A stretch of 64,000 nt of DNA, taken from Candidatus Saccharimonadota bacterium (GTDB lineage: Bacteria; Patescibacteriota; Saccharimonadia; Saccharimonadales; Saccharimonadaceae). A program made the position numbers and the translations under genes. Of the stretch, positions 1 to 11,822 are shown piece by piece (position 1 is the first letter of the stretch; each line of letters opens with the position of its first letter). The stretch spans positions 1 through 64,000 of the forward strand of contig JAQBRS010000001.1 of the NCBI GenBank assembly GCA_028286395.1, read 5' to 3'. The notes below the pieces were generated by a model. It was given only the letters and a program-made list of their open reading frames with translations, did no database searches and was not told the DNA's origin.

Positions 1-48
1 ATTTTCAAAACATATAGACTCAAACATAAACTTGACGTTTGAAACTAT

Positions 49-273
49 TCATATAAATACGAATAGCTTCTTGATTTGCACTACTAAATTGTCAAAGATC
101 TTTGTCTTTGTAATCAACTCCACGTTGGTACTTGGGCCAGCATAGTTTGCTTTTGAATGCACTTGTGCGACCAGACTCTGATAATCATACGCCATATCTG
201 TTAGCACGTCAATAATAAAATCGAACTTTGTTAACAGTAATAGGTGTTTAGCTAACTGTTGCGAAGTATACAA
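49..273 (-). CDS. hypothetical small protein (74 aa), overlaps the 3' end of the next gene
   Basis: ORF only; no recognised family. Confidence 0.25.
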   Translation of the reverse strand: MYTSQQLAKHLLLLTKFDFIIDVLTDMAYDYQSLVAQVHSKANYAGPSTNVELITKTKIFDNLVVQIKKLFVFI

Positions 274-685
274 CTACCCCGATGACAAGCCCGACAATAA
301 TACCACCGATGATTTCACTAGGAGTATGTCCCTTTGCGACGTGAATCGGGGTCTTAGATGGACGCTTCAATTCTCGAATAAGTTCAACTAACGCTGTCCC
401 CTGTTCACCAGATGAACGACGGACCATGATAGCGTCATACATAACAACGGCAGCGAATAGGAGCGCCAGGCCAAAGACGGCAGAATTAACGCCGTCTCTG
501 AACCCGATCACTACCAACAATGAAACCACCGAAGCGCTGTGAGCGCTTGGCATACTCCCCGAAAGGTACAGTTGATTCAACGAGTGGAACTTCTTGCCCT
601 TAATGCTCGCGACAACGTACTTCAATCCTTGTGCGACTATCCATGAAATGACAGCAGCGAGGATGTAGGGAGATAAGAAATGCAT
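248..685 (-). CDS. divergent PAP2 family membrane protein (DUF212/YuiD-like)
   Basis: Motifs SLNQLYLSGSMPSAHSASV and KGHTPSEIIGGIIVG typical of the divergent PAP2 family. Confidence 0.75.
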   Translation of the reverse strand: MHFLSPYILAAVISWIVAQGLKYVVASIKGKKFHSLNQLYLSGSMPSAHSASVVSLLVVIGFRDGVNSAVFGLALLFAAVVMYDAIMVRRSSGEQGTALVELIRELKRPSKTPIHVAKGHTPSEIIGGIIVGLVIGVVVYFATVS

Positions 686-3249
686 TATGCAGTCTTCGTT
701 TCTTCTGCATCCTCTTCGTCTTCGACGACGGCTTGCTCAGGAACAAATCCGAATGACGAGACCTTGTCACCCTCAGCAGTTCGCATGATACGAACACCTT
801 GTGTCGTTCGTCCAAGAACTGGAACATCCTTTAGCCCAACACGGATCGCTTGTCCCTTGTTAGATATAAGGAGTATCTCGGCCGTGTCAGCTTCTAGTGA
901 GCGAACGGCGACGATTGGACCAGTCTTGGCGGTCACGATTGCGGCCTTGATACCGACACCGCCACGTTTATGCGATGGGAAGTTTGCTGCTTTCGTCACC
1001 TTACCGAAGCCTTGTTCGCTAATAACTAAGAGGTTACCTTCGTTATTTGCCACAATGTCCATACCGACAACGCTGTCGTTGGGGCGGAGGCGAACACCAC
1101 GAACACCGCGAGCAGATCGGCCCATTGGGCGAGCATCTGCTTCACCGAATCGGATCGCTTGTCCAGCAGATGTTGATATGATTACATCATTCTCACCTGT
1201 CGTTTTCTTAATCCAACGTAGTTCGTCACCATCATCAAGCTTGATCGCAATCAGTCCGTTTGTGCGGATATTTGCGTAATCCTTGAATGGTGTTTTCTTC
1301 ACGGTTCCCTTAATTGTCGCCATGAATAAGTAGCCGTCATCCTTCGAATCTTTCTCGTGTCGAATGATCGAAGTGATTTTTTCTTCTGGCTGAAGTGCAA
1401 GCAGGTTTACTGCCGCAACACCCTTCGCCGCCAGAGATGCAGCTGGTACTTCGTAGGCTTTTAAGCGGAAGATACGTCCCTTGTTCGTGAAGAACAATAG
1501 ATAGTCGTGGGTGCTGGCTGGGATGAGTTGGTCAATGACGTCCTCTTCTTTTGTGGTCATACCACGTTTGCCTTTACCGCCACGATTTTGGCGTCGGTAT
1601 TCACTGACCAAAGTACGCTTAATATAATTCTCTGTTGTAAGTAATATAACAGAATCTTCTTCAGGAATGAGTTCCTCGTCGCTAAACTTACCGAGTTCGT
1701 TTGGCATAATCTTTGAACGTCGATCATCACCAAAGCGCTCTTTAGATTCAAGTAACTCTTCTTTAATGATGCGAAGAATCTCTTGTTCATCGCCCAGGAT
1801 TCGTTCGAGTTCCGTGATTAGCTTCAACAATTCGGCAAGTTCTTGTTCAATCTTGTCACGCTCCAAACCGGTCAATCGACGGAGTTGCATGGCAAGAATT
1901 GCCTGTGCCTGGATCTCGGAAAGCTTGAACTTTTCTTGCAATCCGGTCTGCGCTTCTTCTGCTGTCTTGCTGGCACGAATCAACTTGATGACTTCATCAA
2001 TATGATCGAGTGCAATTTTGTAGCCTTCCAAAATATGAGCACGAGCCTTGGCGGCCTTCAACTCAAATTCCGTACGACGACGAATGACGACTTGGCGGTG
2101 CTTTATGAACTCACGAAGGATGTCCTGAAGGCCAAGAATGCGTGGTTGGATGCCATCAACAAGCGCAAGCATGTTGTAATGAAAACTCGTTTGGAGTGCC
2201 GTCATCTTGAATAATTGGTTCAAAATCTTCTTTGGATATGAGTCCTTACGAAGCTCAACGACAACACGGACTGCGCCACGTGCACTTTCATCACGAAGAT
2301 CGCTAATAACGATCTTCTTATCCTTGTGGAGCTCAGCAATTTTCTCAATAAGCGTTGCTTTATTTACACCATAAGGCATCTCCGTCACCACGATTTGACT
2401 ACGTCCTTTTTTGGTTTCTTCGATCGCGGTCACGGCACGAATTACAACACTTCCACGTCCAGTTTGGTACGCTTGGCGCATTGGCGCGCCGCCATAAACG
2501 ATGCCTCCGGTTGGGAAATCTGGACCCTTCACGTGTTGCATTAAGTCCTCAACAGTTGCTGCTGGATTGTCGATTAATTCGATGGTTGCATCAACTAACT
2601 CGCCCAAGTTGTGTGGCGGAATGTTTGTTGCCATACCAACGGCGATACCAACTTGTCCGTTAAGGAGCAAGTTCGGCAAACGTGCAGGCAGTACTGACGG
2701 TTCTTGTTCAGAGCCATCATAGTTATCGCGGAAATCAACGGTATCCTTATCGAGGTCTTCCAATAGTTCGTTACCCGCGCGACCCAATCGAGCCTCGGTG
2801 TAACGGTTTGCAGCTGGTGGATCTCCGTCCATTGACCCGAAGTTACCCTGTCCATTGACCAATGGATAGCGCATCACCCAGTCTTGAGCAAGACGAACCA
2901 TCGCCATATAGATAGATGAGTCACCGTGCGGGTGATACTTACCCATCACGTCTCCGATGATACGGGCACTTTTAAGGAAACGACCGGTTGGACGGAGGTT
3001 CTGCTCGCCCATTGAGTACAAAATGCGACGGTGTACGGGTTTCAGTCCGTCACGAACGTCAGGCAAAGCACGATCGACGATCACGCTCATTGAGTAACGT
3101 AGGAAGCTGTCTTCCATGACGTTCTCGACAGAGAGGTTCTCAACGATACGAGAGTGTGTTTGTGGCACAGCGATTACTTCTCCATCAGGAGTGACAGGAG
3201 CGTTCTCTTCTGCTGCATTTGCTGAATCAAAAATCTGTTCGTCGTCCAT
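685..3249 (-). CDS. gyrA: DNA gyrase subunit A
   Basis: [31 protein letters not shown], active-site region [10 protein letters not shown], GyrA-box-like [10 protein letters not shown]; directly after gyrB. Confidence 0.96.
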   Translation of the reverse strand: MDDEQIFDSANAAEENAPVTPDGEVIAVPQTHSRIVENLSVENVMEDSFLRYSMSVIVDRALPDVRDGLKPVHRRILYSMGEQNLRPTGRFLKSARIIGDVMGKYHPHGDSSIYMAMVRLAQDWVMRYPLVNGQGNFGSMDGDPPAANRYTEARLGRAGNELLEDLDKDTVDFRDNYDGSEQEPSVLPARLPNLLLNGQVGIAVGMATNIPPHNLGELVDATIELIDNPAATVEDLMQHVKGPDFPTGGIVYGGAPMRQAYQTGRGSVVIRAVTAIEETKKGRSQIVVTEMPYGVNKATLIEKIAELHKDKKIVISDLRDESARGAVRVVVELRKDSYPKKILNQLFKMTALQTSFHYNMLALVDGIQPRILGLQDILREFIKHRQVVIRRRTEFELKAAKARAHILEGYKIALDHIDEVIKLIRASKTAEEAQTGLQEKFKLSEIQAQAILAMQLRRLTGLERDKIEQELAELLKLITELERILGDEQEILRIIKEELLESKERFGDDRRSKIMPNELGKFSDEELIPEEDSVILLTTENYIKRTLVSEYRRQNRGGKGKRGMTTKEEDVIDQLIPASTHDYLLFFTNKGRIFRLKAYEVPAASLAAKGVAAVNLLALQPEEKITSIIRHEKDSKDDGYLFMATIKGTVKKTPFKDYANIRTNGLIAIKLDDGDELRWIKKTTGENDVIISTSAGQAIRFGEADARPMGRSARGVRGVRLRPNDSVVGMDIVANNEGNLLVISEQGFGKVTKAANFPSHKRGGVGIKAAIVTAKTGPIVAVRSLEADTAEILLISNKGQAIRVGLKDVPVLGRTTQGVRIMRTAEGDKVSSFGFVPEQAVVEDEEDAEETKTA

Positions 3250-3250
3250 A

Positions 3251-5329
<2,079 letters not shown>

Positions 5330-5479
5330 CTACAACTATTATACCCGAAAAGACGTGTTCACTCAAGTCCCTTGCATTATTATGTACGGGGGTATTGCAC
5401 TGAACACAATAGTTATGCTAATCTAGCCATAAGAGGTAATCTCTACTATCAACAAGAGACAAAACAAAAAGAGCAAAAC

Positions 5480-6697
5480 ATGTTTAGAAAAATAGTATCG
5501 AATCTGTCTTTCAGCCCCGCACTCGTCGGGCAACTTGGGTTTTACGCGAGACGTTTAAAGAAAGAGCAGACCACTCGCCGACTCGGTCTTGTCTTTGTCG
5601 CACTCGCGCTCGTGGTGCAATGTGTCGCTGTTTTTCAACCACCTGAGTCCGCAAACGCGGCGAGCTCTAACGACCTTGTTTCTGGCGGACTTGGGCTTGG
5701 ATCGAATCGTTCGATCAATCACTTCCTCGCACCATATGATGCGAACACGAACCACCTTAAAGATATTATGAATTACATGGGAATTTCTCGCGCCGATATC
5801 CAGAACACGCAGTACAGCTCGTTCATCACAGGAAGCACGAAACGATCATGGGGACATAACCCAATTCACACGACCTCATCTCGTGAACTCCCTACCACCA
5901 TCACTAACCCAGACGGTACAGGAAACATCACCACCATCTATAGCCGTCCGCTTGAGCTCTCGAACGGACCAAATGCGCGCATCTACGCATATATAGGACA
6001 TTCGCCTCGCGTTGGTTGGTTCGCCTTGATGCAGGCTTGTGGTAACTTGGTCACGGACATTATCCCGCCACCAATTACGCCTCCGCCACCAACTCCACCG
6101 AAACCTGCAAACATTGTCGCTTCAAAGACAGCAACGAACGTGACACAAGGTAATGTTACCGCAAGTACCGTTGCCGCTAAGGAAAGTGACAAGATCACCT
6201 ATACATTGAACCTCGAAAACACTGGTGGCTCAGCAAAAGTCACTAAGATCGAGGACAACCTCACTGATACGCTTGAGTACTCAACACTGATCGATAATGG
6301 CGGAGGGACGTTCAATGATACGACCAAGACCTTGTCCTGGCCGGATGTGAATCTGGCGCCGGGCGAAAAGCAGTCACGCACCTTTGCTATCCAGATGCTC
6401 TCGACCATTCCGTCGACACCTGTCGGGCAAAGCGATCCAGAATCATACAACTGCATTATGAATAACGTCTTCACGAGTGGCGGGAGCCCGAGCGTCGGCG
6501 TCACCATTCCTGTCACCTGTGCACCTCCAAAAGTGATTGAACAAGTCACTACCGAGTTGCCACACACAGGACCAACTGAGAATATGATCTTTGCCGGCAT
6601 TGTCCTTGCTGTGGTTACCTACTTCTTCCTGCGATCGAAACAACTTGGTACAGAAGTAAGATTGATTCGTCGCGATCTAAATAGTGGAACGATCTAA
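5480..6697 (+). CDS. secreted surface protein with DUF11-like domain and C-terminal LPHTG sorting-type signal
   Basis: Start re-assigned to ATG 5480 (MFRKIVSNLSF); N-terminal hydrophobic segment, Pro-rich linker, DUF11-like KTATNVTQGN..ITYTLNLENTG, ELPHTG + TM + basic tail. Confidence 0.7.
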   Translation: MFRKIVSNLSFSPALVGQLGFYARRLKKEQTTRRLGLVFVALALVVQCVAVFQPPESANAASSNDLVSGGLGLGSNRSINHFLAPYDANTNHLKDIMNYMGISRADIQNTQYSSFITGSTKRSWGHNPIHTTSSRELPTTITNPDGTGNITTIYSRPLELSNGPNARIYAYIGHSPRVGWFALMQACGNLVTDIIPPPITPPPPTPPKPANIVASKTATNVTQGNVTASTVAAKESDKITYTLNLENTGGSAKVTKIEDNLTDTLEYSTLIDNGGGTFNDTTKTLSWPDVNLAPGEKQSRTFAIQMLSTIPSTPVGQSDPESYNCIMNNVFTSGGSPSVGVTIPVTCAPPKVIEQVTTELPHTGPTENMIFAGIVLAVVTYFFLRSKQLGTEVRLIRRDLNSGTI

Positions 6698-6705
6698 GGA
6701 ATTAT

Positions 6706-7281
6706 ATGAGTACATCCGAACAACAACCGCAAAACCCCGAAAATAGCGTCGAAACGCCAAAGGTTTCTGCTGAGCAATACGAATCTCTCGATCAAAAGAT
6801 TGAGAAGAACGTTGAACATGTAGAAAGCGGCGAGAAAGCAGCTGAAAAAGCCCGCGTCGAAGCACTTGAAACTGCCATTAGCGTTGAAAAAGGCGGTGCC
6901 GAGAAGAAAGGACCCAAAGAAGGCCCTACTACTCCTCGTCGTCGCGGTGGTATCAGCAAGAAAGAGAAAACAGCCAGCTTTAAAAAGCACATGAAGAACG
7001 TGCAAGCAGAAATGCCTGCGCCGCAGCGAGCATTCAGCAAGCTCATCCACTCACCTGTCGTTGAAAAGACGAGTGAGTTAGTGGGATCAACAGTTGCACG
7101 GCCAAACGCCATTCTTTCTGGTGCTGTCGTCGCATTCTTCCTTGTCCTTGCTGTCTACATCGTGGCAAAGAACCTCGGTTACGTCCTCTCAGGATTCGAA
7201 ACCATCGGTGCCTTTATCATCGGTTGGGTACTCGGTATCCTCTACGATTACTTCCGTGTCCTTGTTACTGGCAAGAAGTAA
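6706..7281 (+). CDS. hypothetical protein with charged N-terminus and C-terminal TM segments
   Basis: ORF; two hydrophobic segments at the C-terminus. Confidence 0.6.
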   Translation: MSTSEQQPQNPENSVETPKVSAEQYESLDQKIEKNVEHVESGEKAAEKARVEALETAISVEKGGAEKKGPKEGPTTPRRRGGISKKEKTASFKKHMKNVQAEMPAPQRAFSKLIHSPVVEKTSELVGSTVARPNAILSGAVVAFFLVLAVYIVAKNLGYVLSGFETIGAFIIGWVLGILYDYFRVLVTGKK

Positions 7282-7324
7282 GCTCGACAGCTCACTTCAA
7301 AGCTCGTTAATAGCGAGAAAATAA

Positions 7325-7415
7325 GTTCGGGACCTCTATTTCAAAAGCCCTTGATGTTGACGCTACGCTTCAACGCTTGTAAGTCTTTTTAAACAGAGGT
7401 CCCGAACATATTTTT
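7325..7415. terminator. long inverted repeat / bidirectional terminator between convergent genes
   Basis: GTTCGGGACCTCT (7325-7337) and AGAGGTCCCGAAC (7395-7407) perfectly complementary, followed by ATATTTTTTG; inner GTTGA..TCAAC. Confidence 0.7.
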
Positions 7416-7419
7416 TGCG

Positions 7420-10299
7420 TTAACGAAGTTTGACGTGGACTTCATCGTCGGAGTTTTGGCTCGGATCACGGATGTGAAGTTTGTTGATTTCTACTGGTGA
7501 TTCCGCTGGTTTCACAACGACTTCAGCTTCTTTCGGTGGTGCTGGCTTTGGCATTTCGACAGGAGCAACAGGCCCCTGTTCAACGACAGGTTGCGGAACT
7601 GGCGCTTGCGGTTGAGACGCAGGCGTACCAGCGGTTGGACCGAAGGCAGGGTTCGGCGCTGGCTGTCCTGGAGTTGCCGTAGGTTTTGTGGCAATTTGCT
7701 GACGTTTGGCTAACCACTCATCAAGGAATGACGATCCGCCAGTTGTAGCGGGTGGACCACCAGCTGGACGAGATGCCGCAGGCGTACTTCCGCTATTTTG
7801 AAGCGCTGCCATGCGTGCTTCTTGGGCTTGTTTCAGCTGATCCATCTTAGCCTTTCGAGCCGTATCACCCGCACCAAGCCGAGCAAAGATATCACGCTCT
7901 ACTTCTGCCCTAGGACGGCCGTATTTGGCCGCAGACAGCTTCTTTAATGCATCACGAAGTTGCGGGCTGCTTGTCCCCATTGATGGCACCAGTGACATGC
8001 TAAAGGCCGATGACGGCACATTATTAATCATGACTGATGTAATAGTCTTGAAATTTGGCAGCTTGGTCAAATCCTCTGCATCAAAGGTTGGTGCAAACTT
8101 CTTTTGAAGAATCTCCGCATCGGTAATACCAATACGTCCTGCAACTACTGTCCCAATGTTACCAATGATCGCTTCACGAATTTTATCGGTCAGCTGCGTC
8201 ATGAACTGGTTAGCTAACACCAAGCTGAGGCGGTACTTACGCGCTTCAGATAGGATGCTTTCAAAGCTGTCGGTTGCAAAGTTCTGGAACTCGTCGACAT
8301 ATAAGGTAAAGTCGATACGCTCAGCCTCGGGAATATCAGCACGTCCCATGGCAGCTGCCTGGAATTTCATCACGAACATCATACCAAGCAATTGCGAGTT
8401 CAACTCCCCTGTTCGTCCCTTTGAAAGGTTCACGAGCAGGATCTTTTTGTTATCCATGATTTCGCGAAGGTCGAAACCACTCTTGGTCTGACCGATAATA
8501 TTACGCATCATTTCGTTACCAAGGAAGGCACCGAACTTACTGGCGAACCACCCGAGCATTTCACCCTTAGCGGACTCGCTTGTCTGTGCCATTTCTTTGT
8601 TCCAAAAGTCGAGGACCATGCGGTTTTGGACAAACTTAATCTTTTCATCAGCAAATGCTTGATCAATGAACACCTGTTGGACATCAAGGAATGATGATCC
8701 ACCTGGGTCGCTCATCACCGTTAAGGCGGCATTACGGAACCATGACTCAAATCGTGGACCGACAATACCAGTGTGGCCTGGGTCATATAACTTATACAGC
8801 ATCGCGATTGACTCTTGAATCAAGAAGTCTTGTTGGTCAGGGTTATCAAACTCAAACAAGTTAAGCCCAATCGGCATTTCCATGTCGCCAGGGCTAAAGT
8901 AGATAACATCTTCGACACGTTCTTTCGGCACCATGCCCAAGAGAGTTTCAGCCGTGTCGCCGTGTGGGTCGATAAAGGCAAAGCCCTTGCCATCCATCAT
9001 GTCCTGGAATGCGAGGTTTTCGAGCGTAACCGACTTACCCGTACCGGTTTGTCCAATAATGTAAGCGTGACGACGACGGTCATTAGTACTGAGGCGAATT
9101 GGTTTCTTGACGCCACGGAACTCGTTTGTTCCCAGAAGGAAGCCTTCGTCCATGATTTGGGTTGGCCCATCAACTTGTTTGTCCATCTGACGAGTCACCT
9201 GTGAGGTCGGAATTGAGCCTTGGTCCGGCAAGTGGAAGATTGATGCTAACTCAACAGTATTCAGGATATTCTGATTCACTTCTTGTGGAAAGAAGCGGAA
9301 GATGTAGGCAGTGACGAACTCTTCAATATCTTTACTGACCGTAAACTTAAAGCCGTTGTTAGAAGTTGAGTCGAACAATGAAAAAGCAGATACGACGCTA
9401 TTCAGCATCGCCTGCGATTTTCCGGCTGTATTAGATGACGCGACCACACGGATCAGCGTTTCGTACCCCGGATAGCGGGTTTTGTCTTCGATAGCTTCAA
9501 CTTCAGCTTGTTCAAGTGAGCTAAGCTGTTTGTCTTCAGGTTTCGCTTCTTTGCTTTCAGGTGGTTTCCATAGCGCTTCCATAATGCCGGCAGCGTTAAT
9601 ACCTGCGAAGCCTTTTTTGACGCCCTTATTCTTTTTGATATTCTCGGCAACGTTGACGGCGCTTCGATTCCAGCCAGTAAATGCTGGACGAATCAAGATC
9701 TGGATGCCGATACCGTCTTCACGACTGGCCGCAGATAGTGCGTTCAGCATTGCGCGGGCTGCATCGCGTTTTGATTCTTGGTAGGTTGCGATTGGATGTG
9801 CGTAGTTTTTCTTTAATGTAAACTCGCCACCGATCGTCCCACTCATCCTGCCCGCTGGGTTAAAGATGTTGCGTTCAGATACTTCCTCTAGCCGAGCTGA
9901 GGGATAGGCCGCCGCGACTGCCTGCGTAATGACGTCGACCATAATGATTGGCGCAACGACATAGTAGTGAACGAGGCCTTCGTGCGCGACAACTTCAAAT
10001 GAAACGTGGCGCTGTCCGTAGATACGGCTTTTGAAGCCTTTGGTCGCCGTGCTAGCAATAATGTTATACATGACCTGTGCTTGTGACAGGACTTCTTCAG
10101 TGATGTCGCGTTCATCACGGCCGTTGTTCTCAAGGTCGTCACCCGCTGGTGGAATGTGGATATAGAGAGGGACCATCTTGAGGCCACGTTCGTAGTTCTT
10201 GGCTTCACGAAGAATCTTACGGTACTGGGCAAAAGCAAAGTAAAGAACGCCGGCAATAACGGCAAGGATTACCAATGTGGTAACGATGAACCCTAACAC
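7420..10299 (-). CDS. type IV secretion/conjugation-type ATPase (DUF87/TraG-VirD4-like) with N-terminal TM segment and Pro-rich tail
   Basis: Walker A GQTGTGKSVTLENLAFQDM, FIDPHGDTAETLLG, DFTLYVDEFQNFATDSFESILSEARKYRLSLVLANQF. Confidence 0.8.
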   Translation of the reverse strand: MLGFIVTTLVILAVIAGVLYFAFAQYRKILREAKNYERGLKMVPLYIHIPPAGDDLENNGRDERDITEEVLSQAQVMYNIIASTATKGFKSRIYGQRHVSFEVVAHEGLVHYYVVAPIIMVDVITQAVAAAYPSARLEEVSERNIFNPAGRMSGTIGGEFTLKKNYAHPIATYQESKRDAARAMLNALSAASREDGIGIQILIRPAFTGWNRSAVNVAENIKKNKGVKKGFAGINAAGIMEALWKPPESKEAKPEDKQLSSLEQAEVEAIEDKTRYPGYETLIRVVASSNTAGKSQAMLNSVVSAFSLFDSTSNNGFKFTVSKDIEEFVTAYIFRFFPQEVNQNILNTVELASIFHLPDQGSIPTSQVTRQMDKQVDGPTQIMDEGFLLGTNEFRGVKKPIRLSTNDRRRHAYIIGQTGTGKSVTLENLAFQDMMDGKGFAFIDPHGDTAETLLGMVPKERVEDVIYFSPGDMEMPIGLNLFEFDNPDQQDFLIQESIAMLYKLYDPGHTGIVGPRFESWFRNAALTVMSDPGGSSFLDVQQVFIDQAFADEKIKFVQNRMVLDFWNKEMAQTSESAKGEMLGWFASKFGAFLGNEMMRNIIGQTKSGFDLREIMDNKKILLVNLSKGRTGELNSQLLGMMFVMKFQAAAMGRADIPEAERIDFTLYVDEFQNFATDSFESILSEARKYRLSLVLANQFMTQLTDKIREAIIGNIGTVVAGRIGITDAEILQKKFAPTFDAEDLTKLPNFKTITSVMINNVPSSAFSMSLVPSMGTSSPQLRDALKKLSAAKYGRPRAEVERDIFARLGAGDTARKAKMDQLKQAQEARMAALQNSGSTPAASRPAGGPPATTGGSSFLDEWLAKRQQIATKPTATPGQPAPNPAFGPTAGTPASQPQAPVPQPVVEQGPVAPVEMPKPAPPKEAEVVVKPAESPVEINKLHIRDPSQNSDDEVHVKLR

Positions 10300-10336
10300 C
10301 TTTCTATTCTCCTCCCGTCTTCCCTCTCACTGCTAG

Positions 10337-10765
10337 CTATTCACTAGCGCCGAGATCCTTATTGTATCGCTTCTTTAGATAATCTCGTTGTAACTCGTTC
10401 ACCTTGTTGGTTCTTTCGAACGGATCGTCCTTGGTCCCCTGAATGATCTTTTTGGCTTTGTCGACCCACTCCTTCTCGATCACGTCCTCGTCGGCAGCGA
10501 CCGCAGGACTATCTGTCACCGCCGATTGCGTTACTTGGACCAGTGGTACCGGTGGTGCAGGTGGCATCGTCGGCATACCTGAGGCGGCAGCATCGGCTGC
10601 GGCGACGCTCACCTCGGCAGCTTGCTCGAAGCGTTCTTGGCCAGTTTCTAACCCTCCTTCAGGGGTGGGCAGCACGGGAACACGTTCTCCCCCCGGAGTA
10701 ACGTTTGTTGGTGCTAGTTCAGGCCCACTCGGGACCCTGGGAGTTTCGGGCTGCATATCTGTCAT
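10337..10765 (-). CDS. hypothetical Pro/Ala-rich protein
   Basis: ORF downstream of an apparent operon gap; no family recognised. Confidence 0.5.
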   Translation of the reverse strand: MTDMQPETPRVPSGPELAPTNVTPGGERVPVLPTPEGGLETGQERFEQAAEVSVAAADAAASGMPTMPPAPPVPLVQVTQSAVTDSPAVAADEDVIEKEWVDKAKKIIQGTKDDPFERTNKVNELQRDYLKKRYNKDLGASE

Positions 10766-10822
10766 TATAGCATAACGACCATGGTCAGAATATGAAAATA
10801 ACAGCGGTATTTTTAAGAACTT

Positions 10823-11209
10823 TTAATAAATTCTTTTCGTGATGTAGACGCAGCCGATCACCTCAAAAAGGACCACCAATAGGAACTCGTAAATCCCTAC
10901 CGACCCTACCGACTGCAACCCCACCAGCATGACTGGCGCGGCAGCCAACACCGTTGAGTAGTAGTAGGCGCGGCGAAACGACATCACCTGCATCGGGCGA
11001 CGCATCGTAAAGCCAGCTGAGGCATAGACGATAATGCGACTAATCCCATACAAAAAAAAGCTTATCAAACCGAGTGAGGTCAGATAAGCCGAGATAAATA
11101 TCAACAGGAGCCCGAAAGGGCCCGCTGATGCTGGAGTCGTGGTCATCAGCATCAGTGAGAGCAAGCAGAGGCTCACCAGGGTAATAATTGCGATCACTCT
11201 TTGTAACAT
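10823..11209 (-). CDS. hypothetical membrane protein
   Basis: Several hydrophobic segments. Confidence 0.5.
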   Translation of the reverse strand: MLQRVIAIITLVSLCLLSLMLMTTTPASAGPFGLLLIFISAYLTSLGLISFFLYGISRIIVYASAGFTMRRPMQVMSFRRAYYYSTVLAAAPVMLVGLQSVGSVGIYEFLLVVLFEVIGCVYITKRIY

Positions 11210-11250
11210 AATAGATTCACTATATACGAAACATAAGAGTTATAAAACAG

Positions 11251-11718
11251 GGTGTCCGAGCGATACACCTAATGTTCAAGGTTGCAGCAAACGCCGCAGT
11301 AAATAATAAAAGGGCGTGTGAACGAAGAACAGTGTATCGCTATCGGACTAATCTGACCGCTCCCGAATATCGGGGGCAACCGTGTGCTCGTTCGACCGTG
11401 TTCCACGAGACGTCTTGAGTCAGCGCTGCTTCTCTTCATAGGAGAAACAAGGTTTTACAAGACGTCTCGGTACTTACTATCGAAACACCTTTCGGCGGAG
11501 CATCGGCAACGCGAACATGTAATATCAGACTCAAAGTGTGTACAAATCAATAAAGATACGTACGAAGGTGCAAGCCATAGCTGCAGAAAAGGAGAACTAA
11601 ACTGCGGCATCTGGCCAAAGGGTCTTATATTCCATTAGGCGTTAACGTTGCCAACTTTCCGTCGAATCGTGGCCCAGCTTTGGACACTGGATATCAGATC
11701 GATCCGGTTGGATCTTTG
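11251..11718 (+). ncRNA. candidate large structured non-coding RNA
   Basis: No credible CDS; 15-bp bulged stem (11254-11268/11332-11348), nested GTTCA/TGAAC and ACGCC/GGCGT, 7-bp CUCCCGA/UCGGGGG hairpin with a U.G pair, perfect 12-bp stem 11406-11417/11458-11469; TATAAA 11241-11246 just upstream; GATCCGGTTGGATCTTTG hairpin near the end. Confidence 0.4.
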
Positions 11719-11794
11719 TAGTAAAGGGCTAAATTGTTAAGGTGGGTTTTGTTCGGTTTCAGGTGCGGTGAACTCGAACGTTTGATCTGAACTT

Positions 11795-11822
11795 GTCTTG
11801 GAACTTTTGTCTCGGAACTTTT
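11795..11822. repeat. two adjacent 14-bp tandem repeats GTCTyGGAACTTTT
   Basis: GTCTTGGAACTTTT followed by GTCTCGGAACTTTT, one mismatch. Confidence 0.6.

Noticed and set aside
680-1279. 199-aa plus-strand ORF, and other long antisense ORFs (e.g. 6199..6600 -, 27669..28055 +, 2355..2663 +)
   Set aside because: They mirror well-supported genes on the other strand; Ser/Arg-rich or repeat-derived translations are typical of antisense frames.
7420-10299. Evidence for a complete conjugation system
   Set aside because: Only one TraG/VirD4-like ATPase is visible, with no relaxase or mating-pair genes; such lone ATPases are probably chromosomal.
11280-11320. Second tmRNA-like tag (GCAGCAAACGCCGCAGTAAATAATAA)
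   Set aside because: No tmRNA acceptor-domain ends around it; a genuine tmRNA is present at 12912-13291.
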